Below, one piece after another: positions 18,163 through 26,181 of a stretch of DNA of 64,000 nt. The position numbers and the translations under genes were made by a program. Origin of the DNA: Pseudomonas reinekei (GTDB lineage: Bacteria > Pseudomonadota > Gammaproteobacteria > Pseudomonadales > Pseudomonadaceae); the NCBI RefSeq assembly GCF_001945365.1, contig NZ_MSTQ01000006.1, positions 310,001 through 374,000 of the forward strand. Reading direction: 5' to 3'. Every line of letters begins with the position of its first letter. Position 1 is the first letter of the stretch. Under the pieces are notes generated by a model that had not been told where the DNA came from, ran no database searches, and saw nothing but the letters and a program-made list of their open reading frames with translations.

Positions 18163-18668
18163 TGTTTACCAACCGCGTAAGACAGGCCATCGCGGCCACC
18201 CTGCAAGGCCTGCCGTTGTCGGCGACGGTCGAAGAGTTCACCCCGCCGAAGATCGAGTTCGAGATGGACGAGATGCGTGGCGGCCGTTTCATCGGCGAGG
18301 AAATGGCCAAGGGCGGCAAAGTCCTCGGCGCCTCGCTCAAACTGCAAGGCATGGGCCCGGAAATCTTGCTGGCACTGGGGGTGAATCTGGGTGATGACAT
18401 TCTCTTGAGCGTTCGTGAAGGCGGACAGGACCAGGACGGAAACACCTGGTTCACCTATCACACGGTCGGCGGCAAGCTGAAGTCGCTGACTGAAACCGCG
18501 CTGAAGATGAACGAAAAACCCACCACTACGCTGGAACTGTCCTGCCGCACCTACAGCCGTCTGGAAAACGGCGTCACGGTGATCGACATCGACGTGCGCA
18601 CCCAGAAGTTCGTGCTCAGCGGCGTCGACATTCTTGGCGATGCACGCCGTGCGGTATTGCTGCCTTAA
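18162..18668 (+). CDS. Tail tube protein
   Basis: Homologue of P2 gpFII, which stacks as hexamers to form the inner tube. 168 aa, beginning MFTNRVRQAIAATLQGLPL, with the family segments EFEMDEMRGGRFIGEEMAKG and TETALKMNEKPTTTLELSC. The start overlaps the sheath stop by one base. A REP element follows, so the gap to the next gene is unusually long for this operon. Confidence 0.95.
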   Translation: MFTNRVRQAIAATLQGLPLSATVEEFTPPKIEFEMDEMRGGRFIGEEMAKGGKVLGASLKLQGMGPEILLALGVNLGDDILLSVREGGQDQDGNTWFTYHTVGGKLKSLTETALKMNEKPTTTLELSCRTYSRLENGVTVIDIDVRTQKFVLSGVDILGDARRAVLLP

Positions 18669-18689
18669 CCCCCCAGCCATCCACATAAC

Positions 18690-18783
18690 CTGCAGGCGCC
18701 GGCCTGCTCGCGATGACGGCGTGCCAGTCGACACTGACATCGCCTGACACACCGCAATCGCCAGCAGGCTGGCTCCCACAAGG
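18690..18783. repeat. REP element pair within the tailocin operon
   Basis: GCCGGCCTGCTCGCGAT and, in inverse orientation, ATCGCCAGCAGGCTGGCTCCCAC flank a spacer, the usual two-headed REP arrangement of pseudomonads. It occupies most of the 165-bp gap between the tube and chaperone genes. Confidence 0.8.
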
Positions 18784-18833
18784 ATTTTGGCCCTACGCGA
18801 CATCCCGCCACGCATCAAAAAGGAATTTCCGAC

Positions 18834-19415
18834 ATGTCCTGGACACCTCCCACACACGAACTGTTGTCGCCGATCACCGGTGACGACGGATCGCACATCG
18901 AGCAGATCCTGCTCAAGCCGCTGTTCTACGCCGCCCAGAAAGAGGCGCTGGCCCGCGCCGGTGATGATGAGGACGATCAGTTCTTTGAGCTGGCGCTGCT
19001 GGCCACCGGTTTGTCGGTCAAGGAACTCGACCAACTCAAACGCCCGGACTTCGTCAGCATTGCGCAGTACGTGCACGAAATGTCGACCCGGCCGACCTCG
19101 TTCTTTCTACAGCCGGTTGAGCAGGACGATCCGGCCATCGATCCCGATCAAGTGCAACTGCTGCAACCGCTCGCCGTTGCCGGTCGCACGCTGACCGAGT
19201 TGACCCTGGAAATGCCGGTGCTGCGTGCCACCAAAGCCATGAAGAAACTCAAGACCGGCAAGGAGCGTGCCGAATTCATCACCGCCCATTGCACTGGCCT
19301 GATGCTGCCCGACCTGGCCCAGTTGACCGTGCCTGACTGGACGCAATTGCAGGTGCGCATCGACGATTTTTTAAACCAACCGGCGGCCTTCTTTCGGAAC
19401 GCGACATCGAAGTGA
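18834..19415 (+). CDS. Tail assembly chaperone (zero-frame product)
   Basis: 193-aa protein equivalent to the E-type chaperone that lies between tube and tape-measure genes in contractile phages. It holds the tape measure while the tube polymerises. Visible are IEQILLKPLFYAAQKEALAR and PVLRATKAMKKLKTGKERAE, a pattern shared with tail assembly chaperones. It stops 38 bases after a double slippery site, and a -1 frame remains open for 53 further codons. A second, longer product is therefore expected, as in many dsDNA phages. Confidence 0.85.
   Translation: MSWTPPTHELLSPITGDDGSHIEQILLKPLFYAAQKEALARAGDDEDDQFFELALLATGLSVKELDQLKRPDFVSIAQYVHEMSTRPTSFFLQPVEQDDPAIDPDQVQLLQPLAVAGRTLTELTLEMPVLRATKAMKKLKTGKERAEFITAHCTGLMLPDLAQLTVPDWTQLQVRIDDFLNQPAAFFRNATSK
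19367..19376 (+). promoter_or_regulatory. Programmed -1 frameshift site
   Basis: TTTTTTAAAC in the frame GAT TTT TTA AAC contains two overlapping slippery heptamers in correct phase: T TTT TTA (19367-19373) and T TTA AAC (19370-19376). Both are classic -1 sites. Slipping here joins the chaperone to the downstream frame. Confidence 0.8.
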
Positions 19416-19537
19416 TCCTCGATGTGGTGCCGCTCATTTACCCGGTAAGTGAGACGGAAATTCTGGAGTGGGACGTCGAAAAGGCGTTGCGCCGCTATGA
19501 CATAGCGATCTCTCGCCTTGGCGTGAAAGAGGAGTAG
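19376..19537 (+). CDS. -1 frame extension of the tail assembly chaperone
   Basis: After a one-base slip at the slippery site the frame reads PTGGLLSERDIEVILDVVP, then LIYPVSETEILEWDVEKALR, and ends at TAG 19535-19537. The fusion would be about 234 aa. The extension is a typical E-prime segment: short, helical, placed directly before the tape-measure gene, with no start codon of its own and good codon use. It should bind the tape measure while the zero-frame part binds tube subunits. Confidence 0.78.
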   Translation, partial: PTGGLLSERDIEVILDVVPLIYPVSETEILEWDVEKALRRYDIAISRLGVKEE

Positions 19538-19543
19538 AGGAGG

Positions 19544-21190
19544 ATGGCAGACAGCAAGTACTCGACGGTCGATGCGAGGCTCAATAGTTTCGAACTACCG
19601 ACCTTCAATATTGCGTCGGAACCCTTCGGGTTAATTGGTTTCAAGGATGCATTGACGCAGCTCGGCATGGCGTTGAACACGGTCAGCCTCGACATCCGTT
19701 TGTTGACGACAGGGCAGGGCAAGCTCGGTGAGGCATTGGCGTCGCTGACGGCAGTGTTGTCCTCTCCTCGTTCGCAACTCAAAGCATTTACGGGTGTGGC
19801 GGATGCTCGAAGTGAGTCGCTACCCAGACTCGACGCCGATATTGGCCCGCGCTCATCTTCCGATGCGCCCCGTTTGGTGATGCCAATCAAAGTGCAAAAC
19901 CAGGCGTGCACCTGTGATTTGAAGTCGCTGATACACGGGCCGACAGAGCATCAAGTTGCATCGCCCTTGGCATTGCCTGCCAAGGATAAGAGCCTTGGCA
20001 AAACGCTGGAGACGACTCAAGCCGCTGAAGCTCCGAAGAGCCGCACACCAGTGTCTGCGGATGCTTTGGATGCGAGTCTCGATCGATTGCGCGAGGCGGT
20101 AACACCGGACTTTTCCAACGGGCTCAGCACACAGGTTGATAAGTTGAGCTCGTTTGCCGAAGAAAACCCCAAATTGGCCACCGGGCTTGCGGCTGTCGCG
20201 GTAGGGTTGTATTCCATCGCATCGAAGTTGGTGGAATCGGTGGTTGACGAAGCGTTCACCAATGTTGCTAAAAAAATCCTCAAGCGAGGAGCGCCGCGCC
20301 TGCCTTTTGGTTTGGGAAAGCTGTTGGGGGAAGAGGGTGGCGGTAGTGCTCAAGGTGAGATGCCTACCCAAGAGAAAAGCCGCAAAGGCGAAAATCCACA
20401 GCCCAGGGAGGGCGGCGCAGACAAGAAAAAAGAACAGAAGTCACGCGGCAAAAAGAAGAGACTGAGCCCTCTCACGCAACCGGACTATTCCAGGGACTCC
20501 AGGGGTTTCGAGAGCTCGAGTAACGTCAGGGAAACCAGGGGTTCCAAGGTTCTTGTCAACGCCACGAATCCGGTGATACGCAACGTCGACGTGCAACCCC
20601 GCTCGATGAGACCCGCAATGACCCAGGCCCAGAGCCTGATGACGCTGACTGGCTCCGCGCAGGCCATCCCTCTGCAAGGCAAAGTGGCAGCGGCGGGCTC
20701 CTTTCTAGCCAAGAGGGCGCAACCTTTGCGGTTACTCGATGCCGGTATTGGCATTGCTCAGGGCGTTGCGCAAGGTGACAGCAAAGCCGTTGTCTCATCG
20801 GCCGGACTGTTGGCCGGTTCCTATGCCGGGGCGACCGCGGGTGCGGCGCTCGGCACGCTGATTCTCCCGGGTGTAGGCACCGCCATCGGCGGTTTGCTGG
20901 GAGGTTTTGCCGGGTCTGAGCTCGGCTCGATGCTGGGCGAAAAACTCAGCGTCCTGGTCGACCGCCTTAAAGCTCCGGCACAGGTCAGCAAAGACCTGAC
21001 GAGTACCCGCACGGACAATCAACCCATCACGTTCAACTCCACCATTCAGATCAACGGCCAGGATCTGGCCAGCGCCAAGGAGCTGGCGAATCTGGTGGTG
21101 CAGACGACGCTGGGACAATTGGGTCAACTCATGCCGGCCAACGCATTGGCCACACGACGTGACACGGCCCTGACAGATGGAGTGGCTTGA
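19544..21190 (+). CDS. Tape measure protein
   Basis: Sets tail length and fills the tube lumen before contraction. At 548 aa it is short, in line with the length of a tailocin tail. Near the C-terminus are Gly/Ala-rich membrane-like helices (AGATAGAALGTLILPGVGTA, IGGLLGGFAGSELGSMLGE) common in tape measures; the middle is charged and disordered (KKKEQKSRGKKKRLSP). The first 700 bases are less GC-rich than the rest of the cluster. The start has GGAG nine bases upstream. Its TGA overlaps the next ATG. Confidence 0.88.
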   Translation: MADSKYSTVDARLNSFELPTFNIASEPFGLIGFKDALTQLGMALNTVSLDIRLLTTGQGKLGEALASLTAVLSSPRSQLKAFTGVADARSESLPRLDADIGPRSSSDAPRLVMPIKVQNQACTCDLKSLIHGPTEHQVASPLALPAKDKSLGKTLETTQAAEAPKSRTPVSADALDASLDRLREAVTPDFSNGLSTQVDKLSSFAEENPKLATGLAAVAVGLYSIASKLVESVVDEAFTNVAKKILKRGAPRLPFGLGKLLGEEGGGSAQGEMPTQEKSRKGENPQPREGGADKKKEQKSRGKKKRLSPLTQPDYSRDSRGFESSSNVRETRGSKVLVNATNPVIRNVDVQPRSMRPAMTQAQSLMTLTGSAQAIPLQGKVAAAGSFLAKRAQPLRLLDAGIGIAQGVAQGDSKAVVSSAGLLAGSYAGATAGAALGTLILPGVGTAIGGLLGGFAGSELGSMLGEKLSVLVDRLKAPAQVSKDLTSTRTDNQPITFNSTIQINGQDLASAKELANLVVQTTLGQLGQLMPANALATRRDTALTDGVA

Positions 21191-21573
21191 TGAAGCAGCA
21201 GATGATCCTGGGTGATTTCATATTCGGCCTGTCCAGAAACTTCGCCTACAGCAACTTGCAGCGAAAATCGGACGGTGGCTGGGCAAACATCGACATCCTC
21301 ACCAGTAAACCCAAGTCCAGCCAGACCGGCCAAGGCCTGCAAACCCTGGTCATCGGCGGCAAGTCGATGTATGCGCAGGCGATGGGGCGTCTGGATGAAT
21401 TGCGTGCCTTGCAGGCCTTGCGGGTGCCGTTGCCGTTGGTTGATGGCGTTGGCCGTAACTGGGGGCTGTGGCGAATCAACGACCTGACTGAGAATCAGAG
21501 CCTGGTGATTGATGACGGCACAGCGATGGTCATCGACTGGACGGTCGAATTGGCGGAGTACACCAATGCGTAG
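21190..21573 (+). CDS. Tail protein U (tail terminator-like)
   Basis: Homologue of P2 gpU, which binds the end of the tail. 127 aa, MKQQMILGDFIFGLSRNFAY, with the family pattern LGDFIFGL and GKSMYAQAMGRLDELRALQ. ATG 21190 overlaps the tape-measure stop (TGATG); the frame also has a TTG just before it. Its end overlaps the X gene by 8 bases. Confidence 0.9.
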   Translation: MKQQMILGDFIFGLSRNFAYSNLQRKSDGGWANIDILTSKPKSSQTGQGLQTLVIGGKSMYAQAMGRLDELRALQALRVPLPLVDGVGRNWGLWRINDLTENQSLVIDDGTAMVIDWTVELAEYTNA

Positions 21574-21778
21574 AGTCAGAAGTATTGCCGGTGATTCGGT
21601 GAACCTGTTGCTGTTTCGAGAAACGGGGCGTAGCGATGATGCCGCCGAGGAGGCGCTCTGGCGCCTCAATCCGGCGTTGAGCGAGCAGGCCGCGGTACTC
21701 CCGGCCGGCGTGTGGGTGAGCCTGCCGGAAGTGGAACGTCATCCGATGGCCGTCGCGCCGGTTTCAGCCTGGGATTAA
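21566..21778 (+). CDS. Tail protein X (LysM-like)
   Basis: Homologue of P2 gpX, a 70-aa LysM-like protein that joins the hub and spike region. It reads MRRVRSIAGDSVNLLLFRET and closes with LPAGVWVSLPEV, matching the LysM pattern of a repeated-use number, then a Leu-Pro-X-Gly loop. It starts inside the end of gene U. Confidence 0.88.
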   Translation: MRRVRSIAGDSVNLLLFRETGRSDDAAEEALWRLNPALSEQAAVLPAGVWVSLPEVERHPMAVAPVSAWD

Positions 21779-21787
21779 GGAGGCGAT

Positions 21788-22804
21788 ATGACACTTGGAT
21801 TCACCCCGGCCGTGGAAATCTACGGGGCCAATGCGGCCCTGCTCAACGAACGATTACTCAGTTGGCAACACATCGATGCGGCGGGTATCGAGTCCGACCA
21901 ACTGTCCCTGACCATTGATCTGGAAGGCTTGCCCGGGCTGCCGAGCCTGGATGGAAAAATCGGCTTGCTTGTCGGTTATCGTGAGTCGGGACTGGTCGAC
22001 AAAGGCGAATTTGTCATCACCCGCCGCACACCGACCCTGTTTCCCCTGCGCCTGACGCTGGTGGCCACGGCCGCGCCCTTCAGCGCCAGGGACGAAACCG
22101 GCTTCAAGCAGCGGCGCTCTGCCAGTCATGGGCCAACCACCCTCGGCGCACTGTTCCGCCAACTGACCTCGCGACACGGGTTTTCTCCCAGGGTCGCGCC
22201 GGATCTGGCGCTGATCAAGATTGATCATGTCGACCAGTCCAATGAAACCGACATGGGCTTTCTGACGCGTCTGGCCCGGACTCACGACGCGGTGGCCAAA
22301 CCGGTCAACGAGCTGTATGTGTTGGCGCGGCGCGGTCAGGCGAAATCGCTGTCGGGCAAGGTCTTGCCCAACGTGCGCCTGTCGGTGACCACCAACAACC
22401 GCCCGGACGATCACGGCTTCATCTCCGCGACCCTCGATGAAACCGCGCGGGCGAAATACCAGGGCTGCAAAATGAGTTGGTGGGACGCCGCCGCTGGCGA
22501 GGAACGCATCGTCGAAAGCGGCATCGCACCCTTCAAGACCATGCGCCGACGTTGCCAGAATGCTGAAGAGGCTCGGGCAGCCTGCGAAGGCGAAGTGCGC
22601 CGGATGATGCGTGAAATGCTCAAGGTCACCATCAGTTGTCCGGGCGACCCGGCACTGTGTGCAGAAGGGCTGGTGGTACTTGACGACAGTTGGCCTGACT
22701 TCATGCGCGGGCATTGGTCGATCGACAAGGTCACCGCCAGCGGCAGCCGTCAGAACAGCTATCGCTGCACCCTCGCAGCGACCTGTCTGGGTTCAACGCA
22801 ATAA
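21788..22804 (+). CDS. Baseplate hub protein D
   Basis: Homologue of P2 gpD (late control protein D) and T4 gp27/VgrG cores; forms the trimeric hub onto which spike and tube dock. The 338-aa protein has FTPAVEIYGANAALLNERLL at the N-terminus and HVDQSNETDMGFLTRLARTH near residue 145, the family hallmark. AGGAGG is well placed upstream. It is the last structural gene before the lysis genes. Confidence 0.93.
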   Translation: MTLGFTPAVEIYGANAALLNERLLSWQHIDAAGIESDQLSLTIDLEGLPGLPSLDGKIGLLVGYRESGLVDKGEFVITRRTPTLFPLRLTLVATAAPFSARDETGFKQRRSASHGPTTLGALFRQLTSRHGFSPRVAPDLALIKIDHVDQSNETDMGFLTRLARTHDAVAKPVNELYVLARRGQAKSLSGKVLPNVRLSVTTNNRPDDHGFISATLDETARAKYQGCKMSWWDAAAGEERIVESGIAPFKTMRRRCQNAEEARAACEGEVRRMMREMLKVTISCPGDPALCAEGLVVLDDSWPDFMRGHWSIDKVTASGSRQNSYRCTLAATCLGSTQ

Positions 22805-22857
22805 CACGCGCAGACAATGCCGGCGGGCGCGCCATTCATCTATCACAGGAGCGAGCG

Positions 22858-23421
22858 ATGCAGTGCACCGAACAACAGCTACTCAAGATCTATCCGAACG
22901 CCCGCACCCAAGCGGGCGTTTTCATTTCCGCCCTCAACAGCGCCATGGCCCGGCACAACATCAACACGCCCCTGCGCATTGCCGCCTTTCTGGCTCAGGT
23001 CGGCCATGAATCGGGCCAGTTACACTACGTTCGCGAACTGGGCTCTGATCAATACCTGAGCAAATACGATACCGGTGCGCTGGCGGCACGTCTGGGCAAC
23101 TCGCCGGAGACGGATGGCGACGGCCAACGATATCGCGGACGAGGCCTGATCCAGATCACCGGTCGGCACAATTATCGCCAGTGCAGCCTCGGCTTGTTTG
23201 GTGATGAGCGTTTGCTGGCGTCGCCTGAACTGCTGGAGCAGCCGCAATGGGCCGCTGAATCCGCCGCGTGGTTCTGGGCGCGCAACGGTCTCAATGAACT
23301 GGCCGATCGCGACCAGTTCAACAGCATCACCCGGCGCATCAACGGTGGCCTGAACGGCTTGCAGGATCGCTTGCAGCTTTGGGCGCGGGCGAGGGCGGTG
23401 CTATGCCAGCCTTCGGTCTGA
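22858..23421 (+). CDS. Endolysin, glycoside hydrolase family 19 type
   Basis: Cell-wall hydrolase that, with the holin and spanins, lyses the producer to free tailocins. The 187-aa protein starts MQCTEQQLLKIYPNARTQAG after AGGAG. It contains AQVGHESGQLHYVREL, with the catalytic Glu, and YRGRGLIQITGRHNYR, the chitinase-class-19 signature. A longer frame exists upstream but overlaps the D stop region without support. No signal peptide is visible, so export depends on the holin. Confidence 0.92.
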   Translation: MQCTEQQLLKIYPNARTQAGVFISALNSAMARHNINTPLRIAAFLAQVGHESGQLHYVRELGSDQYLSKYDTGALAARLGNSPETDGDGQRYRGRGLIQITGRHNYRQCSLGLFGDERLLASPELLEQPQWAAESAAWFWARNGLNELADRDQFNSITRRINGGLNGLQDRLQLWARARAVLCQPSV

Positions 23422-23939
23422 TTCCGTTGCCTTACCGGGCCTTTGGCGCTGCCGTGTTGCTGGCCGTATTGGTGGGCAGCTCGGCAGCGATGGCGTGGCG
23501 AGTTCAGGATTGGCGATACGGCCGGCAACTGGCAGAGCAGGCCAGGCTGCATGGCGAAACGCTGAACCAGCTGACGCTGGCGGCGGCCACTCGGCAGCAA
23601 GCGGTTCATGAGCAGCGATTGCGGCTTGAGCAACAACTGGCCGCCAGCGAGAAAAATCATTACCAGGTGCTAACCGATGTTGAACGTGATCAAGCTCGTC
23701 TGCGTGATCGTCTTGCCACTGCTGATGTGCGGCTGTCAGTCCTCCTCGATGTCGCAGACACGCCGTCAATCGGATCAGTGCCTGCCGCCCCCGGCCCCGG
23801 CGGCGTGGGTCATGGTGCCGTACGCGCCCGACTTGACCCGACGCATGCTCAACGAATTATCGCCATCACCGACGCCGGCGACCGTGGACTGATCGCCTTG
23901 CAGGCCTGTCAGGCGTATGTCAGAGCACTCACCCGTTAA
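23403..23939 (+). CDS. Inner-membrane spanin (Rz-like)
   Basis: 178-aa protein with one N-terminal membrane segment (AFGAAVLLAVLVGSSAAMAW) followed by a long periplasmic coiled coil rich in Gln, Glu and Arg (LNQLTLAAATRQQAVHEQRL). This is the layout of phage i-spanins, which link to an outer-membrane lipoprotein and disrupt the outer membrane at lysis. ATG 23403 lies inside the end of the endolysin gene. A second lysis gene is nested within it in another frame. Confidence 0.85.
   Translation: MPAFGLIPLPYRAFGAAVLLAVLVGSSAAMAWRVQDWRYGRQLAEQARLHGETLNQLTLAAATRQQAVHEQRLRLEQQLAASEKNHYQVLTDVERDQARLRDRLATADVRLSVLLDVADTPSIGSVPAAPGPGGVGHGAVRARLDPTHAQRIIAITDAGDRGLIALQACQAYVRALTR
23677..23892 (+). CDS. 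Outer-membrane spanin lipoprotein (Rz1-like), nested in Rz
   Basis: 71-aa frame entirely inside the i-spanin gene, in the +1 frame, with AGGTG eight bases before ATG 23677. It encodes MLNVIKLVCVIVLPLLMCGC, a short signal peptide with a lipobox-like ending at Cys20, followed by a Pro-rich mature part (CLPPPAPAAW, LSPSPTPATVD). This is the known embedded Rz/Rz1 plan, in which the lipoprotein partners the surrounding gene's product to span the periplasm. Confidence 0.82.
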   Translation: MLNVIKLVCVIVLPLLMCGCQSSSMSQTRRQSDQCLPPPAPAAWVMVPYAPDLTRRMLNELSPSPTPATVD

Positions 23940-24019
23940 CACTTTGATCAGTCCTGTAACTTGCAAGTGCGATGCGCTGGTGTACGGTTAGTCTCATTCC
24001 GCCCGATCTGGAGATGACC

Positions 24020-24520
24020 GTGAAATTAACCACTCAACTGGCCGCTGACCTTGGCAGGCAATTGCAGCTTCTCAATGCCCACGTGTCCACCGCCGAGTCT
24101 TGTACCGGTGGCGGGATTGCCGAGGCGATCACCCGGATTCCCGGCAGTTCGGCCTGGTTCGAGGCCGGTTATGTCACCTACTCCAATCTGCAGAAGAACC
24201 TGCAATTGAACGTTCCGGTCGAGTTGTTCACCACGGTGGGGGCGGTCAGCCGCGAGGTGGTCGAAGCGATGGCCAAGGGCGCTCAGTATAAAAGCCGGGC
24301 GTTTTTTTCCGTGGCGGTCAGTGGCGTGGCCGGGCCGGACGGCGGTTCGCCAAGCAAACCGGTGGGTACCGTTTGGCTGGCCTGGGGCGTTGGCGAACGG
24401 GTATTCAGCGAGGTGCAGCACTTCCCCGGTGACCGTGACGAAGTCCGCCGACAAACGGTGAGGGCCGCTCTAGAGGGGCTGCTGCGCTATACCGCGGCAG
24501 AAATCTCAAATCAGGGGTAG
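24020..24520 (+). CDS. pncC: Nicotinamide-nucleotide amidase (CinA C-terminal type)
   Basis: Deamidates nicotinamide mononucleotide to nicotinate mononucleotide in pyridine nucleotide salvage. 166 aa, covering only the CinA C-terminal domain, with the family motif AESCTGGGIAEAITRIPGSS and SGVAGPDGGSPSKPVGTV. GTG 24020 is chosen because GGAG is six bases upstream; the ATG at 24014 would abut that site. It precedes recA as in other Pseudomonas and marks the right edge of the tailocin block. Confidence 0.92.
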   Translation: MKLTTQLAADLGRQLQLLNAHVSTAESCTGGGIAEAITRIPGSSAWFEAGYVTYSNLQKNLQLNVPVELFTTVGAVSREVVEAMAKGAQYKSRAFFSVAVSGVAGPDGGSPSKPVGTVWLAWGVGERVFSEVQHFPGDRDEVRRQTVRAALEGLLRYTAAEISNQG

Positions 24521-24547
24521 GCGATCCGTAATCGCTGTGGAATAATA

Positions 24548-24563
24548 CTGGCTACTTATACAG
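24548..24563 (+). promoter_or_regulatory. LexA box of recA
   Basis: CTGGCTACTTATACAG fits the CTG-N10-CAG SOS operator and lies 40 bp before the recA start. It implies LexA repression and DNA-damage induction of recA. Confidence 0.88.
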
Positions 24564-24603
24564 GTGTTGGCCGTCAGGCCTTATTGATTACGTGAGGACT
24601 TTA

Positions 24604-25662
24604 ATGGACGACAACAAGAAGAAAGCCTTGGCTGCGGCCCTGGGTCAGATCGAACGTCAATTCGGCAAGGGTGCCGTAATGCGTATGGGCGATCAGGACC
24701 GTCAGGCGATCCCGGCTATCTCCACTGGCTCTCTGGGGCTGGACATCGCTCTCGGCATCGGCGGTCTGCCAAAAGGCCGTATTGTTGAAATCTACGGTCC
24801 TGAATCTTCCGGTAAAACCACGTTGACCTTGTCCGTGATCGCCCAGGCTCAAAAAGCCGGCGCGACCTGCGCATTCGTCGACGCCGAACACGCCCTCGAC
24901 CCGGAATACGCCGGCAAGCTGGGCGTCAACGTCGACGACCTGCTGGTTTCCCAGCCGGATACCGGCGAACAGGCCCTGGAAATCACCGACATGCTGGTGC
25001 GCTCCAACGCGGTTGACGTGATCATCGTCGACTCCGTGGCGGCTCTGGTACCGAAGGCTGAAATCGAAGGCGAAATGGGCGACATGCACGTGGGCCTGCA
25101 AGCCCGCCTGATGTCCCAGGCGCTGCGTAAAATCACCGGTAACATCAAGAACGCCAACTGCCTGGTGATCTTCATCAACCAGATCCGTATGAAAATCGGC
25201 GTAATGTTCGGTAGCCCGGAAACCACCACCGGTGGTAACGCGCTGAAGTTCTACGCGTCGGTTCGTCTGGACATCCGCCGTACCGGCGCGGTGAAAGAAG
25301 GTGATGAAGTCGTCGGTAGCGAAACCCGCGTCAAGGTTGTGAAGAACAAAGTGGCTTCGCCGTTCCGTCAGGCCGAGTTCCAGATTCTTTACGGCAAGGG
25401 CATCTACCTCAACGGTGAGATGATCGACCTCGGCGTTCTGCACGGTTTCGTCGAGAAGTCCGGTGCATGGTATGCCTACAACGGCACCAAGATCGGTCAG
25501 GGCAAGGCCAACTCGGCCAAGTACCTGGCGGATAACCCGGACATCGCCGCAACGCTCGAGAAGCAACTGCGCGACAAGCTGCTGTCCCCTTCGTCGGTAG
25601 CAGACGCCAAGGCTTCTGCAGTCAAAGAGACTGAAGACGACCTGGTTGACGCTGATATCTGA
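24604..25662 (+). CDS. recA: Recombinase RecA
   Basis: Forms filaments on single-stranded DNA for strand exchange and acts as co-protease for LexA and phage-type repressors. The 352-aa protein starts [20 protein letters not shown] after GAGGA. It has Walker [11 protein letters not shown] near residue 66, Walker [13 protein letters not shown] and the L2-loop region [20 protein letters not shown]. It is under a LexA box and followed by recX. The neighbouring tailocin repressor is a likely target of its co-protease activity. Confidence 0.99.
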   Translation: MDDNKKKALAAALGQIERQFGKGAVMRMGDQDRQAIPAISTGSLGLDIALGIGGLPKGRIVEIYGPESSGKTTLTLSVIAQAQKAGATCAFVDAEHALDPEYAGKLGVNVDDLLVSQPDTGEQALEITDMLVRSNAVDVIIVDSVAALVPKAEIEGEMGDMHVGLQARLMSQALRKITGNIKNANCLVIFINQIRMKIGVMFGSPETTTGGNALKFYASVRLDIRRTGAVKEGDEVVGSETRVKVVKNKVASPFRQAEFQILYGKGIYLNGEMIDLGVLHGFVEKSGAWYAYNGTKIGQGKANSAKYLADNPDIAATLEKQLRDKLLSPSSVADAKASAVKETEDDLVDADI

Positions 25663-25670
25663 TTGATCCG

Positions 25671-26138
25671 ATGACTGCCGTACTCGATACACTCGTCGCG
25701 GTGCGGCGAACCGCAATGGACCTGCTCGCGAGACGCGAGCACGGTCGGGTTGAGCTGGCGCGTAAACTGCGCCAGCGCGGCGCCCTCCCTGAAATGATCG
25801 ACACGGCGCTCGACCGATTGACGGAAGAGGGTTTGTTATCCGAATCCCGTTACCTCGAAAGTTTTGTTTCCTACCGTGCCCGTTCCGGTTATGGCCCTTT
25901 ACGAATTCGTGAAGAGTTGAGCCAGCGTGGTCTGCAACGCAGCGATATCGAACAGGCCTTGCGCGAGAGCGGCATCGACTGGCAGGAGCAGTTGGCAGAT
26001 ACCTGGCGGCGTAAATTCTCCGGGCAATTGCCGATCGACGCCCGGGAACGTGCCAAGCAAGGCAGGTTCCTGGCGTATCGGGGATTTTCCATGGAGATGA
26101 TCAACCGCTTGTTCAGCGGTCGAGGGATGGACGATTAA
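25671..26138 (+). CDS. recX: Regulatory protein RecX
   Basis: Limits RecA filament growth by capping or binding in its groove. 155 aa, with the RecX repeats: [40 protein letters not shown], and [20 protein letters not shown]. It starts 8 bases after recA stops, so the two are co-transcribed, and a strong terminator follows. Confidence 0.96.
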   Translation: MTAVLDTLVAVRRTAMDLLARREHGRVELARKLRQRGALPEMIDTALDRLTEEGLLSESRYLESFVSYRARSGYGPLRIREELSQRGLQRSDIEQALRESGIDWQEQLADTWRRKFSGQLPIDARERAKQGRFLAYRGFSMEMINRLFSGRGMDD

Positions 26139-26144
26139 TTGAAG

Positions 26145-26178
26145 CGGCCCGCTATTTCGATAGCGGGCCGTTTTTTTT
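26145..26178 (+). terminator. Terminator of recA-recX
   Basis: CGGCCCGCTA / TAGCGGGCCG perfect 10-bp stem with a 6-base loop and eight T residues. Confidence 0.93.
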
Positions 26179-26181
26179 GCG

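Larger units (their letters stand above)
9663..23939 (+). other. R-type tailocin (phage-tail bacteriocin) cluster
   Basis: Continuous plus-strand block between mutS and pncC: repressor, leader, holin, unknown, V, W, J, I, fibre, fibre chaperone, small protein, sheath, tube, chaperone, tape measure, U, X, D, endolysin, spanins. The order is that of the P. aeruginosa R-pyocin. No integrase, portal, terminase, capsid or replication gene is visible, so it is not a prophage. No direct repeats marking attachment sites were found at the ends. Confidence 0.93.

Noticed and set aside
9663..23939. Complete inducible prophage
   Set aside because: No integrase, terminase, portal, capsid, head or replication genes and no attachment repeats; only tail, lysis and control genes are present.
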